A DNA stretch of 64,000 nucleotides from Azorinus chamasolen (GCA_963576725.1 OY755241.1:61005071-61069070), one strand, 5' to 3'; counted from the stretch's first letter, positions 32,373 through 44,593 are shown. A program made the numbers and translations. Notes: generated by a model not told the origin, from the letters alone.

Positions 32373-33065
32373 TTAACATTTCGTTCTACAGCAGATGACT
32401 ACTATGACAACTGTTAATATAATTCCAATACCCAAGCTACTGATAAACCATGTGTTAACAGGACTCGTTTCGACTGTGTTATCCTGTTGATCGGGACTGA
32501 CATTTACATAATCTAGTGAGATTGTCTTTATTTGATTTCATCATATAGTTTTATTTACATTATTTTTTCGGCTCTATATGACCATCAGTGTCGATGGGCC
32601 GTAAAACACTTCATTCATTCGACTGTTATAATTAATTTTGGCTAATTCATTCATTAATCTGTGTAACGTCATTTCTTTAATTTTTTCAAAAGTGGAAGGA
32701 ATTGATATTTCAGTTTTGTTTGGATACATATCTGTCAGGTTTGCCCAAATCAAAGACGACGAAAAGTTCGCCTGCTTAAGAAATTTGTGCGCTGCATGCC
32801 TAGAAGTAGCCTCACCACTGATAAACACAGCTGATATCGAAAAATAATTGATCGTTAATTCGCACCGTCCCGGAGCTTAATGATATCTATAGGTGGTTTT
32901 GTTGTAGATTCGGTATGCCCAAGCTATTGCCAAAGGAATGTGCTTGGAATATAATTGCCCAGAACTTGTCAAACAAATGGGTTCTTAATGGTTTGTCATC
33001 GCTAATACCCCAGCCCAATACCTGGCAAACGCAGTCAAAATGCTAATGCGAGACTTAACATGATT
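32373..33065 (-). pseudogene. Envelope-like glycoprotein remnant (membrane anchor and N-glycosylation sites)
   Basis: Downstream of the pol fragment on the same strand, an open stretch at 32828-32627 contains three N-glycosylation sequons (Asn-Phe-Ser, Asn-Leu-Thr, Asn-Lys-Thr). Beyond an inserted LINE tail and in a shifted frame, 32450-32385 encodes about 22 hydrophobic residues followed by Cys-Cys and a short basic end before TAA at 32373. That is the layout of an ectodomain, transmembrane anchor and cytoplasmic tail. The upstream half (32830-33065) is degenerate. Env-like frames occur in some gypsy lineages. No specific family is recognised and the copy is broken. Confidence 0.45.
32478..32617 (+). 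mobile_element. LINE 3' tail with 9-bp target-site duplication
   Basis: The last 140 bp of the LINE, from CCTGTTGATCGGGACTG to (CATT)n, are flanked by TTCGACTGT at 32469-32477 and 32618-32626. It splits the envelope-like remnant. Confidence 0.85.
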
Positions 33066-33255
33066 ATATGAAATACTTAAAGAACATACATGTACCCGCA
33101 GCGACTACTATTTCACTTGTGAAGCCTGGTATACTCTTATACCTACGAGAAAAGTAAAAAAAATAACAGCACAATGACACGCCCTCCCATCTGAAGATAA
33201 CACGGAGGTGTGATCAGAACCAGAAATACTGTCGGTGCTTACCTAATCACCAAAA

Positions 33256-34341
33256 TTATTTATTGTCATTAAGGCGTTGTTTACGCATGCGCAATTCCTG
33301 TAGAGGTATATCATCTTCTGAAGAACTATCAGAACGCTCGCGGCAATAAAACCTCTGTGCAACATGAGACTCATTACTGGTACTGCTATCGGAACTCTCA
33401 CCTGAGCTATCAGAGACGGGTGGAACAACATAAGTCTATGCCCGCAATTTGTGACCTTGAGCATCTTGCGGTATGTCCCAATGATCTATATTGGCTAGCC
33501 GTAAATGATGAACTTTAACTGTGGAACCATCTAATTGGTGCTTAAGGATGTACGTGACTGGAGAAGTCTTCTCTAGAATGCGATAATGTGGCAACCATTT
33601 AATATCCAATTTGTTTTTACGAGCATTGTTTCGATAGTATACCAAATCATTATGGTTGAAGGAAACATCACGAGATTTGCGATTGGCGTATTCGTTTCGC
33701 TTAACCTGTGCTCGCCTCCTATTTCTATGGACCAATAGAAAAGCCTTATGTTGTTGCTCTAAAGCAATGCGGTGGCTGTCCTCACCAGCCTATTTTTGCC
33801 GTGGGCGGAGAATTGTATTGATTGGCATAATGACCTCCCTATCGTACAAAAGCCTAAACGGTGAGCAATTAGTGGAATCGTTTACGCCAAACCTAATTGC
33901 AGCCAATGCCCGATTGAGAAAAGTATCCCACGTGCCCGGTTCTGAGTGTATCTTTTTAGACAGTAATTTACCAATGTCCTGATACCGTTCCACCAATCCA
34001 TTACTCTGTGGGCGGTAAAACGAAGTGGTCACGTGATGAACATTGAGCGTATCTAAAGTCTCTTTGACAACCGAATTAATGTTTTCCGACCCGTTATCAG
34101 ACAAAATTTCTAACGGACAAGTATACCTAGGAAATATTTCATCGATGATTAAGTGGGCGATTGTTTGTGCGTCCTTTCTAGGGCAAGCGAATGCCTCTGG
34201 ATAACCTGAGAACAAATCTATAAAGCTGACGACATATTTGTTACCCGTTAATGAAGTCTGATACGGACCAGAAACATCTACTGCACACTTAGCCCACGCA
34301 AAGGGTGGTATATCTGTTTCTTGAACTATAGGCCTGTACAA
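33256..34341 (-). pseudogene. Second gypsy-type pol fragment: integrase core and C-terminal tail
   Basis: The frame runs from 34341 to a TAA at 33256, interrupted only by in-frame TAGs at about 33790 and 33436. The catalytic core shows Asp in AVDVSGPYQ, Asp in ILSDNGSEN and Glu in SNGLVERYQ. A GPY/F-like C-terminal module follows (VYYRNNARKNKLDIKW, PVTYILKHQLDGS), then a Ser/Glu-rich tail (SSGESSDSSTSNES). Upstream it is cut by an AGCTCACC-type remnant at 34335, so protease, RT and the zinc-binding part are lost. It differs clearly from the PHD-bearing integrase at 20244 and belongs to another lineage. Confidence 0.9.
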
Positions 34342-34622
34342 AAGTTATATGAATTATGGCCCTGGGGTCAAAATTGGCCCCGCCCCAGGGGTGGGTAGTT
34401 TTCAGTAGAAACATAGAGAAAACCAAAAGGTTCTCAGCTTTCATATTTGGCTCATAGCACCATGTTCAAGTCCTCTACTAAAGTTGTATAAATTATTTCC
34501 CCTAGGGTCAAAATTGGCCTGCCCCAGGGCCGGTTAGTTTTCTATAGAAACATATAGTGAAAACTTTGAAAATTTTCTCCTGATTGTCTGGTGAGCGCTT
34601 CAGGGCTGTTCTGGCCCTCTTA
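34335..34622 (+). mobile_element. 3' half of an AGCTCACC-type element
   Basis: One and a half 165-bp monomers (GGTCAAAATTGGCCCCGCC) are followed by CTGGTGAGCGCTTCAGGGC and the hairpin GGGCTGTTCTGGCCCTCTTATT. The 5' end is absent; the left border truncates the pol fragment. Confidence 0.75.
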
Positions 34623-34627
34623 TTATT

Positions 34628-34795
34628 ATTATTTTATTTACAATCCTGTTAATCGGGACTGACATTTGCATAATCTAGTGAGATTGTCTTTATTTGATTT
34701 CATCATAGATTTATTTACATCATTTATTCAGCTCTATATGACCATCAGTGTTGATGGGCCGTTAAACACCATTCATTCATTCATTCATTCATTAC
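34628..34795 (+). mobile_element. LINE 3' tail with (CATT)n
   Basis: It matches the LINE 3' UTR from TTTATTTACAATCCTGTT onward with several substitutions and ends in five to six CATT units. It is coding-free. Confidence 0.8.
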
Positions 34796-34844
34796 TAATA
34801 TTCATATTTAGCCTATATCTGCTATTCGAATATGAAAGCGAGTT

Positions 34845-34935
34845 GAGTTGGGTTTTACGGCACCGCGATGCTAAATAGGTCATATAGCGCCAATGACTAA
34901 AATTATGATGAAACGATGAAGTTCAATAAAAACAA
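34845..34935 (-). mobile_element. Inverted copy of the (TCAC)n-tailed SINE/LINE 3' end
   Basis: The complement reads GGCGCTATATGACCTATTTAGC and GTGCCGTAAAACCCAACTC, the same tail as the elements at 39363 and 51413. Confidence 0.6.
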
Positions 34936-34939
34936 ATCT

Positions 34940-35930
34940 CGATCAACGAGTGTGTAAGTGTACGAGGACAAATACATACTATCTTTTCATGCTGTTATAC
35001 TGCTGTTGTACTTCTTTTGACAGTCAGTCCAAGTGTACAGTTTTCCATTTTCTTTCATGGACAAAGACACCTTGGTCCACGCCTGTTTGTCTGTCGTTGT
35101 ATTGCTGTCAAACAATGGCCTATGTACCTTCAGGTGCAGTTCAAACATTAATCGGACTGCAGCGTCGGTCCACTGTACACGACCTGTTTTAAAAAATCAA
35201 ATGTGTACAAGTAAAAAATTGCTGTAAATTTACAGCAAAGGGAAGACGAGCTGCGCCAGAAAAAAAGCTGGTCATAATCTGAGTGGAAAGAAATATTGGG
35301 AGGTATAACAAACTAATGCGGAATGATATAAAAGTTTTAATCTGTAATGAACAAAAGAGTATATACAGTAAAACCCCTATGTTAAGACTACTTAAATTGT
35401 AAATTACATGATAGAAACGTTGGTGGCATTATAACAAACATTGTAATGAACAAGAGTATATACAGTAAAACCCCTCTGTTAATACTACTTTACAAAGGCT
35501 AAGTGATTGGGCGAAAGAGACATGTCAGCTTAAAGCAAGGAGCAAGTAAAACAGAACGCTACTGAAGAAACTCTTCCGGTTTCAGTCATCTTTCTTAAAC
35601 ATCCAATAATTAATGCAAATGAGTTGTCAACTGGTCATAACAGAGGGTTTTTACTGTAAATTACATGATAGAAACATTGGTGGCAGGTTGACCCAAGGGT
35701 CATTCCTGCTCAGTTTGGTAAATATCCGGCCAACAATTTAGGAGTAGATGTCGTTTTAAGAAATTGTTGACAGATGGACAACAGATACAGGATGATCAAA
35801 ATAGCTGAAAATGCTAAGCAGATGTGAATGTCTTACTTCAACTGTTGAAGAAAGCTTGGTAGACAGACTTTCTTGTACTTGTATACGTCAGTGACAGATA
35901 TAACATCTCCGACAGAATATGTTTGCTCAG
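34940..35930. other. Gene-free stretch with a short doubled segment
   Basis: TATACAGTAAAACCCCT recurs at about 35364 and 35459 with surrounding similarity, a diverged ~95-bp tandem duplication. I see no supportable gene before the candidate exon at 35935. Confidence 0.4.
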
Positions 35931-35934
35931 CTGC

Positions 35935-36039
35935 CTAGCCAAACAGTGATACTGGAACTGCTGGTGCTGTTGCTTCATCCTTCAAGGCCACATGCTTTGT
36001 GGAAAGATTACCATCTCTCACATATTTTACTGGCGATGA
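35935..36039 (-). CDS. Candidate terminal exon of an unidentified host gene
   Basis: On the minus strand a pyrimidine-rich CTTTATTTTCCAG acceptor is followed by 34 codons and TAG. The peptide (VKYVRDGNLSTKHVALKDE, then VPVSLFG) looks like two strands of an OB-fold nucleic-acid-binding domain, where GNL.TK and VPVSLFG-type segments are common. The reading is continuous from acceptor to stop. Without upstream exons the gene cannot be named, and a chance splice-like site is possible. Confidence 0.35.
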   Translation of the reverse strand, partial: SSPVKYVRDGNLSTKHVALKDEATAPAVPVSLFG

Positions 36040-36667
36040 CTGGAAAATAAAGGAAAAGAAATAAACATTATGTCAGTTTAAAACAAACAAAGTTTTATGT
36101 AAAATAACTAAAGCCTTGGCCCATGTTTCGGCTGTTGAGAACAAGTGCCATATTAAAGCAAGTTTAAAAAGCAAAGCAGTAGTATCAAGAGCTTCGTTCA
36201 GCTTGATATTTGTAACCAATTACGAATTAGTTACATGGATTGGTTTATTGTCGAGTCTACTTATCTGATGAACATTCATGAAACTAAAACAGATTTTCAT
36301 ATTTCAGCCAATAACAGCTCAGATCACTGAATTAATAGGCACATATTGTTTTCATGTTCAACCTTGACCAGCATTTTGTTTATGAAGCGCTTTAAGAAGT
36401 AGCACTGAAGTCAGTTGAGCAGAGCTGTAATTCAGGTTGTCTGTTTAAACACAGTCAGATATAGGTTGTGTGAAAAATGAGGGGCATTAATTCTTCACAA
36501 ATTGGTGAAACTGGCCAGTTATGGAACTTAAGCAAGAGTTAACCTTGGCACACAGGCTTTTGAAACATGATTGCGAAAGTAAAATCATTGTTAAATATGG
36601 CGTTTTGACGAAAAAAGCACAAAACTCTGACAAAGATCTGATTCTGCCCAGACATGGTGTCTTCCTT

Positions 36668-38133
36668 TTTAGCTCACCAGAGCACTTTTGTGCTCAGGGT
36701 GAGCTTTTGTGATCACTTGATGTCCGTCGTCGGGCGTCAACAATTTGAACCTTTAAAAAACCTTCTCCTCTGAATCTACAGGGTTCTCAGCTTTCATCTT
36801 TGGTACATAGCATCATCTTTAGGTCCTCTACAAAAGTTATATAAATTTTGCCCCTGGGGTCAAAATTGGCCCCGCCCCAGGGGTAGCCAGATTCCAATAG
36901 AAACATATAGTGACAACTTTGAAAATCTTCTCCTCTGAATCTACAGCGTTCTTAGCTTTCATATTTGGCACATAGCATCATGTTCAGGTCCTCTACAAAA
37001 GTTATATAAATTATGGCCCTGGGGTCAAAATTGGCCCCGCCCCAGGGGTAGCCAGATTTCAATAGAAACATATAGTGACAACTTTGAAAATCTTCTCCTC
37101 TGAATCTACAGCATTCTCAGCTTTCATATTTGGCACACAGTATCATGTGCAGGTCCTCTACAAAAGTTATGTAAATTGTGTACCTGGGGTCAAAATTGGC
37201 CCCGCCCCAGGGGTAGCCAGTTTTGAATAGAAACATATACATGTAGTGACAACTTTGAAAATCTTTTCTTCTGAATCTACAAGGTTCTCAGCTTTCATAT
37301 TTGGCACATAGCATCATGTTCAGGTCCTCTACAAAAGTTATATAAATTATGCCCCTGGGGTCAAAATTGGCCCCACCCCAGGGGTGGTCAGTTTTCAATA
37401 GAAACATATAGTGAAACTTTGAAAATCTTCTCTGAAACTGGAAGGTTCTCAGCTTTCATATTTGGCACATAGCATCATGTTCAGGTCCTCTACAAAAGTT
37501 ATATACATTATGCCCCTGGGGTCAAACTGACCCCGCCCCAGGGGTGGCCAGTTTTCAATAGAAACATATAGTGACAACTTTGAAAAATCTTCTTCTCTAA
37601 ATCTACAGGGTTCTTAGCTTTCATATTTGGCACATAGGATCATATTCAGGTCCTCTACAAAAGTTATATAAATTATGCCCCAGGGGTCAAAATTGGCCCC
37701 GCCCCAGGGGTAGCCATGTCTCAATAGAAACATATAGTGACAACTTTGAAAATCTTCTCAGAAACTGGAAGGTTCTCAGCTTTCATATTTGACACATAAC
37801 ATAATGTTCTGGTCCTCTACAAGAATTATATAAATTATGCCCCCCGGGGTCAAAATTGGCCCCACCCCAGGGGTAGCCAGTTTGCAATAGAAACATATAG
37901 TGTCAAATTTGAAAATATTTTCCTCAGAAACTGGAAGGTTCTCAGCTTTCATATTTGGCACATAGCATCATGTTCAGGTCTTCTACAAAAGTTGTATAAA
38001 TTATGCCCCGTGGATCAAAATAAGCCCGCCTCATGGGTGGCTAGTTTTCTCTAGAAACATATAGTGAAAACTTTGAACGTCTTCTCCTGATTGCCTGGTG
38101 AGCGATGTCAGGGCCATTCTGACCCTCTTGTTT
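36668..38133 (+). mobile_element. Full-length AGCTCACC-type element with eight 165-bp monomers
   Basis: The 5' end is TTTTTAGCTCACCAGAGCAC with hairpin partner GGGTGAGCTTTTGTGATC and the CAACAATTTGAACC block. The monomer landmark GGTCAAAATTGGCCCCGCC (variants included) appears near 36863, 37024, 37192, 37360, 37525, 37686, 37848 and 38010. The 3' end is CTGGTGAGCGATGTCAGGGC with a GGGCCA..GACCC hairpin and CTCTTGTTT. It has no coding capacity. Confidence 0.8.
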
Positions 38134-38139
38134 ACCTTG

Positions 38140-39060
38140 CCCCTATTAGAGTTGTCGTTTAGCGTGTTTAATTAATTTCCTCACTAGAAGGAAAGGTTCA
38201 AAGCAATACTGGCATGAACATAAATTATACCATGATCCTTACTATATCCTTAGCAGGTGGTAGCTTAAAGTAGATGGTAATTGAAGAAAAATGTGTTTGA
38301 AGGTGCAGCCTGCTTTAAGTGGCCACCTTGCATCGTAATTAGAAACAGGTTTTGGGGTAAAGGGTTAATGATACCAATCATAAAACCTTTACATGAAAGC
38401 AATATGTGAAGATCTGTTTGAGTTATTGCATTGTATAAAAAATGCCATCGATCAGATGTTTTTTTGGAAAACCAAGCACAGGTAACACTGGACATAATGA
38501 CCTGATGCAACCCAAGAAATATAGATGTCTTCCATTTATGATACAACGGCATGTGCTCTTAATATGAAATAAATATGTAAATAATTGTTTGAGCTGTCAC
38601 AGCACAAAGGAATTGTTGCTGAACCAAGGATTGGACGGACAGACACACTATGCAATCTAAACGGGGTTCCTGCATTGAAAATGCAGAGCCTTAATGATCT
38701 AAAGAATGATCTTCAGATTAAATTCCCTTATAGAAGGGTTTTTAGCGCATTTAATATATTCGTCCACAGAAGGATATGGTTCAAAATTTTAAGTCGTGAA
38801 CATAAGAAATATTTTCTATATCCTAGCAGGCTGACAGTGCCTTACTGTTAACTTGCTTTAACCCTTTCCCTGATGGAAGCGCCTTTTAGCGCATTTAAAT
38901 TATTCCTCCACTCAAGAAAATAGTTTAAATTTAAACAGGCATGACCATGTACCATAAGAAATAATTCCTAAATCCCAGAGGTGGTAGAGTAAAGCAGAAG
39001 GGACATTTACTTTCAACCTGCTTTAAGTGGTCACCTCTTTCCATAACTATTGAACAATGG
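38140..39060. repeat. Diverged dispersed repeat, three partial copies, no gene
   Basis: The words CTGCTTTAAGTGG, AACATAAGAAATA-like and TTTTAGCGCATTTAA recur around 38230-38340, 38740-38860 and 38885-39030. These are old copies of one unnamed repeat. Short ORFs across them look incidental. Confidence 0.4.
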
Positions 39061-39065
39061 GTTAT

Positions 39066-39120
39066 ATGGTCACCCGTTTTTAGCTCACCTGGCATGTCGT
39101 CGTGCGTCGTCAACGATTAC
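39066..39120 (+). mobile_element. AGCTCACC 5' end scrap
   Basis: TTTTTAGCTCACCTGGC is followed directly by the GTCGTCGTGCGTCGTCAACG block, with the inner hairpin deleted. Confidence 0.55.
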
Positions 39121-39362
39121 TTAAAGGCATTTCGAAAGGAATGTTGACCCATTAACCCCATGCTGTGTATTTTGGGACCCGACTGTCAGGTATCTGATAC
39201 ACAAATTGATAAGGCGGGCTACCATCACAGAGGATCAATGTATAATTGCATAACTTTATCTCTTATGGCTATGGACCCTGACTGGACACCGCAGGAGCCC
39301 AGCTGGATACTGTGTATATAGGGGGGGTCACTTATATAAGGAGCTTTGAAATGCCTTTAAAC

Positions 39363-39526
39363 ATCGTCGGTGGTTTTGATCCCATGCACTGCTTTGCAGC
39401 GCATGAGATTAGCCGAAATCATCTTCCTGATGTCATCCCTCATCATCATGTCATCTCATCATTCATCGGCGCTATATGACCTATTCAGTGTCGCAGTGCC
39501 GTAAAACCCAACTCACTCACTCACAT
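39363..39526 (+). mobile_element. SINE-like element with (TCAC)n tail
   Basis: It starts near TCGGTGGTTTTGATCCC, similar to a tRNA B box. It continues through a conserved ATGCACTGCTTTGCAGCGC segment and ends TCGGCGCTATATGACC..GTGTCGCAGTGCCGTAAAACC(CAAC)(TCAC)n. The last 60 bp parallel the 3' end of the (CATT)n LINE. A scrap with (CATT)n follows at 39527-39553. Confidence 0.6.
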
Positions 39527-39707
39527 CGTAAAACACCATTCATTCATTCATTTGATATTTGGTATGTAGCATCATCTAATGGTCCTCTACAAAGATTGTT
39601 TAAATTATGACCAAAAATGACCCCGCCCCAGGGCTTATCAGTTTTTCATAGGAAAATCATTAAAAATCTTCTTCTCTGAAACGGTAAGGTCTAGATATTT
39701 GGTATAT

Positions 39708-40099
39708 GGTGTGAGCCCGGTCACTTTTGCCCTTCTTACTTTTGCCCTTCTTTATTCTATGTAAAAACAGGCATTTTCTGCATCCCATAGCTACTTCCAG
39801 GCATAGATTTGGGTTATACCCTCTTAACACGTTCATATTTAGTCCAAACACAGTCTCTAGATCACCAGAAAACAAGGTCAAGAACGTTGACTTTTTTCGC
39901 TACACACAAGTATGTACACGCCGTCTATTTTCGCTTTAAATTTGGGCCATTCTGACGCTCCACACACATATTTCCCAACATCCACCAGAGGAAGTAGTCC
40001 TGCAAGAGAGTCACAAAAAATGACCCCAATGGGCAGAGAATACACACAATAACTTGAAAATATGCAATTATTCAGCCTGTCAAGTTCTTAAGAGACACT
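39708..40099. repeat. 0.38-kb direct repeat, left copy
   Basis: Begins TGTGAGCCCGGTCACTTTTG and ends GTTCTTAAGAGACACT. It carries an extra 15-bp duplication (ACTTTTGCCCTTCTT) relative to the right copy at 42229-42607. Otherwise the two are almost identical. Together they bracket 2.1 kb. Confidence 0.9.
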
Positions 40100-42228
40100 T
40101 ATTAGCTCATATTTAAAGCACTGCAGTTCTAAAGAACTACTTCTTACTGTACTACGATCTCCGGAAGCAATTGCTAACCGGGGTCACACCAGAGTATACC
40201 CCCAATCTTATTTGAAACAGTATTTTTCAAATTAGTCTGATTATTTTGACTGAAAAACAACAAAAAGCAAGCTGATCTGACTATATTTGAATGATCTGGG
40301 AGCTTTCGAAAAGTCGACCCCTGTCGGCTAAATTGGCTATGCGGAATAAGCTGTTAGATGGTGATGTAGGCGAAAACTAAAATCCTAATTTCTTGAAAAG
40401 TTTTCATTTGATCTTGATGAAATAAAAGGCATAGCACCTCTCAGGCATTGATCTGTTAGAAAACAGCCAAATTGTTAACTCTGATTCACAAAAAATACCC
40501 TTAAACTGGATATTTTAGTGATAACTGATGTAAAATTTGGCTGAAATTCTTCAGTTTAAGACTAAAATTGTCTATAAAATGGCCTAATCATGAAGATCTT
40601 ATACTGAGTTTGGATCCAGATTCTTATTTTAGCATGGACAAGCAAGTTCGAAATGCTAAATCGGGTTGAAATGATCGTCGCTTGTGATCAGCGCCCTAAA
40701 GAAGATGTACGGTATGAGTCGGCATTCATGCCCCCGCGACAGGCACCTCTCCTTTCCAGAAGGGTATTTCAAGCACAAGAAGCAGAAACAGACTGCCCAA
40801 TCAGATTTCACTCAACAGTGCAGGGTGAATTTTAGCATAAAAGGACATTGCTTCCTATGGTTTGCATACCTTCAGTCACTGTCAGCATTAATCAAAGATC
40901 TCAGCCGCATGTAGCCGGCTTCGGCGGAAGCAGCACCGAGTAGCCGCAAAAGTCTTTTCACCATAGACCGGCTGGTATTTCCTGTCATGCTCAGTGGTGT
41001 TGTACATGGTTCCTACCCCAGTGCAAAGTACCGGCTCAAAGAATATGCCACACAAAGCCAAACTATGGAAAAAATGTGTCCTTCCTGATGTGCCGCCAAA
41101 GCCTGAAAAACAGGGAAACCACATAAAATATACAAAAATCCTTGAAAAATGCTTTAAGATACATGTTCAGAACTCTAATTTGAGTGTTTATGTTATGATT
41201 CAGCTAAATATTGTTGTTTCTTTAGTGAAACTGTCAAGTTATGAGAAATTCACAATAAAAACAATGCTTTGTTACCTTTCTAAAGTCATCTGACCAACTT
41301 AGCTTCACCATATTCAAAGAACCCCATAACAGAGGGCACTCAAACTTCAAAACTCAAGGCCAGCAGATACAAATAGATTTCAGAAATAGAAATAGCACTC
41401 TTTTCCCTTGCTTAGCAGCCACAGAAATTAGTCGCGTCTGTCTGAAGCTACAAATAAGGGTTAAGAGTCGCCCACTTTGCATGCTTGATGAACAATCTTT
41501 AGCGGTTACAATTTATGTAGAGCTCTGCATGTAGAAAAAATGCAATAAAACTAGAAAGAGACACTCTGAAAATGCAAATTTGATTGAGATGAATATTAGA
41601 TCTTGGAAATTATGTAAGAAAACACATTGGAAGAGCCAAATAAAATGACAGGAAGCACCGAAAGAGTCGGTCGCGCGGCTAGATCCAATGAAAAACTGCG
41701 ATTTATGCGCTTCAAGCTAAATTTATAAGATGCTAAATGCTGGAATCTGTCCGAAACTGCACGAAATACTTTACTTTGCCAAATTTGATACATATGAGGG
41801 ACCTTTGATTCCAGAAAAAGATATTTCTCCAGCAGGGAGATGTCAAAAAGTAGCCTAAGGCAATTTTAGGAAGGCTTTCGGACGATACCGACACTTCAAA
41901 GTTGCCCGTCATTTGCCAAAATTTCTCAATTTAATAAAAAATGCTTGAAATTCAACAAATATACTCAGCCGGGTTGTTATATGCTGTTTAGATCCAGATC
42001 ACAGAGCCTATCAAGGCCAAATAGTCTGATATAAGTGTAGGAGAGGTCTTTATACTGAACCGTTTAACACATTTTTTTAAAAAATCTCAATTTCTTCAAA
42101 TTTACTCAGATCTGTTGAAAACTCTCTCATGTGCAAGCTTCTTTAGTCATAAATTACCTACATGTGAAATTTCAGGGCAGTAATCCTTACCGTTTTGAAG
42201 ATATTCCATTTTAACAGTTTCTGTTATA
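40100..42228. other. 2.1-kb segment between the direct repeats
   Basis: No convincing gene is visible. A 76-residue ORF (40684-40914) and its neighbours lack motifs. The sequence is unlike the surrounding minisatellite monomers, so the whole 39708-42607 block looks like an insertion into them. Confidence 0.4.
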
Positions 42229-42607
42229 GGTGTGAGCCCGGTCACTTTTGCCCTTCTTTATTCTATGTAAAAACAGGCATTTTCTGCATCCCATAGCTAC
42301 TTCCAGGCATAGATTTGGGGTATACCCTCTTAACACGTTCATATTTAGTCCAAACACAGTCTCTAGATCACCAGAAAACAAGGTCAAGAACGTTGACTTT
42401 TTTCGCTACACACAAAAGTATGTACACACCGTCTATTTTCGCTTTAAATTTGGGCCATTCTGACGCTCCACACACATATTTCCCAACATCCACCAGAGGA
42501 AGTAGTCCTGCAAGAGAGTCACAAAAAATGACCCCAATGGGCAGAGAATATACACAATAACTTGAATATATGCAATTATTCAGCCTGTCAAGTTCTTAAG
42601 AGACACT
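42229..42607. repeat. 0.38-kb direct repeat, right copy
   Basis: Matches 39708-40099. Its right edge runs straight into CAAGGTGAGCTATTGTG, the second half of an AGCTCACC-type 5' hairpin. Confidence 0.9.
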
Positions 42608-44262
42608 CAAGGTGAGCTATTGTGATACCCCTGTGTCCGTCGTCCGTCTGTCCGTCAACAATTTCAAACGACTTCTTCTCTGAAACCGACTGCCCAATTG
42701 TAACCAAACTTGGTCAGATACATACTGTGGGTGGGTGCTTCAAAAGTTTTGTTAAAAGATAGTGGGTGGGGCCATCGGTCTTGTTGCCATGGCAACCGTT
42801 CACAATATCTAGAAAAATCTTCTCCAGAATGACTTGTCCGATTTGAATATAGTTTTCACCAAAATGTTTCTCAGTTGATAGACTTCTAAAGTTGTTAAAA
42901 GAATTTTGATACGGCAAAAAACATGGCCGCCAGAGGGCGTGGTCATTTTTTCCATATATGGTAATATGGAATTTTCATAGGAAAATCTTAAAAAATCTTC
43001 TTCTCTGAAACTGTAAAGCCTAGATCTTTGATATTTGGTATGTAGCATGATCTTATGGTCCTCTACAAATATTGTTCAAATTATGACCCTGGGGCCAAAA
43101 ATGGCCCCGCCCAAGGGCTTATCAGTTTTTCATAGGAACATCTTTAAAAATCTTCTTCTCTGAAACTGTAAGGCCTAGACCTTTGATATTTGGTATGTAG
43201 CATGATCTTATGGTCCTCTACAAAGATTGTTCAAATTATGACCCCGGGACAAAAATGGCCCCGCCCAAGGGCTTATCAGTTTTTCATAGGAAAATCTTTA
43301 AAAATCTTCTTCTCTGAAACTGCAAGGCCTAGACCTTTGATATTTGGTATGTAGCATGATCTTATGGTCCTCTACAAATATGTTCAAATTATGACCCCCG
43401 AGACAAAAATGGCCCCGCCCAAGGGCTTATCAGTTCTTCATAGTAAAATCTTTAAAACTCTTCTTCTCTGAAACTGTAAGGCCTAGACCTTTGATATTTC
43501 GTAGGTAGCATGATCTTATGGTCCTCTACAAATATTGTTCAAATTATGACCCCCGGGCCAAAAATGGCCCCGCCCAAGGTCTTATCAGTTTTTCATAGGA
43601 AAATCTTCTCTGAAACTGTAAGGCCTAGACCTTTGATATTTGGTATGTAGCATGATCTTATGGTCCTTTACAAATATTGTTCAAATTATGACCCCCAGGA
43701 CAAAAATGGCCCCGCCCAAGGGCTTATCAGTTCTTCATAGTAAAATCTTTAAAAATCTTCTTCTCTGAAACTGTAAGGCTTAGACCTTTGATATTTCGTA
43801 TGTAGCATGATCTTATGGTCCTCTACAAATATTGTTCAAATTATGACCCCCGGGCCAAAAATGGCCCCGCCCAAGGGCTTACCAGTTTTGCATAGGAAAA
43901 TCTTAAAAAATCTACTGAAACTGTAAGGCCTAGACCATTGATATTTGGTATGACTGACATGATCTAATGGTCCTCTATAAATATGTAGCCGTGGCTTGTG
44001 GTCCTCTGCCAAGAATGTTTAACTTACGACCCTGACCACTGGGCGAAACTTGGGCCTGCCCCAGGGCTTATCAGTTTTTCATGGGAAAAATATGAAATAT
44101 TACTTTTCTCTGAAACCATAAGGCTTAGACCATTAATTAATGGCATACTGCTTTGCCATGTGGTTCTCTACCAAGGTTGTGCACATGATTTCTTGTGGTC
44201 AAAAATGGCCCCACCCCTGGGGTTATCTCAGGTGAGCGCTTCAGGGCCTCATGGCCCTCTTG
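42608..44262 (+). mobile_element. AGCTCACC-type element, third monomer type (~155 bp), 5' hairpin cut
   Basis: It starts with GGTGAGCTATTGTGATACC and GTCCGTCGTCCGTC. After a unique 250-bp segment come seven to eight monomers with TTTGATATTTGGTATGTAGC, GGTCCTCTACAAA and CCCGCCCAAGGGCTTATCAG. The 3' end reads CTCAGGTGAGCGCTTCAGGG with hairpin GGGCCTCATGGCCCTCTTGT. No gene. Confidence 0.75.
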
Positions 44263-44593
44263 TCATAGGAAAATCATTAAAAATCTTATCTGAAATGGTA
44301 AGGCCTAGACTCTTGATATTTGGTATATTTAGAATTATTTTTCTCTGAAACCATATGTCCTGGACCATTGATATTTAGTATGTAGCATATGGTCCTCTAC
44401 AAAGATTGTTCAAATTATGACCCCGGACCAAAAATCACCCGCCCAAGGGCTTATCAGTTTTTCATAGGAAAATCTTTAAAAAAAATTCTCCCAAACTGTA
44501 AAGTCTAAACCTTTGATATTTGGTATGTAGCATCATCTAATGATTTTCTACAACGATTGTTACCTCCAGGGCCAAAAGTGGCCCCGCCCCATG

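Noticed and set aside
40888..41293. Overlapping ORFs on both strands
   Set aside because: Cysteine-rich readings occur in more than one frame but none shows a family pattern or splice signals.
36668..44262. Regularly spaced repeats as a possible CRISPR array
   Set aside because: Monomers of 155-165 bp are contiguous with no unique spacers, and the genome is eukaryotic.
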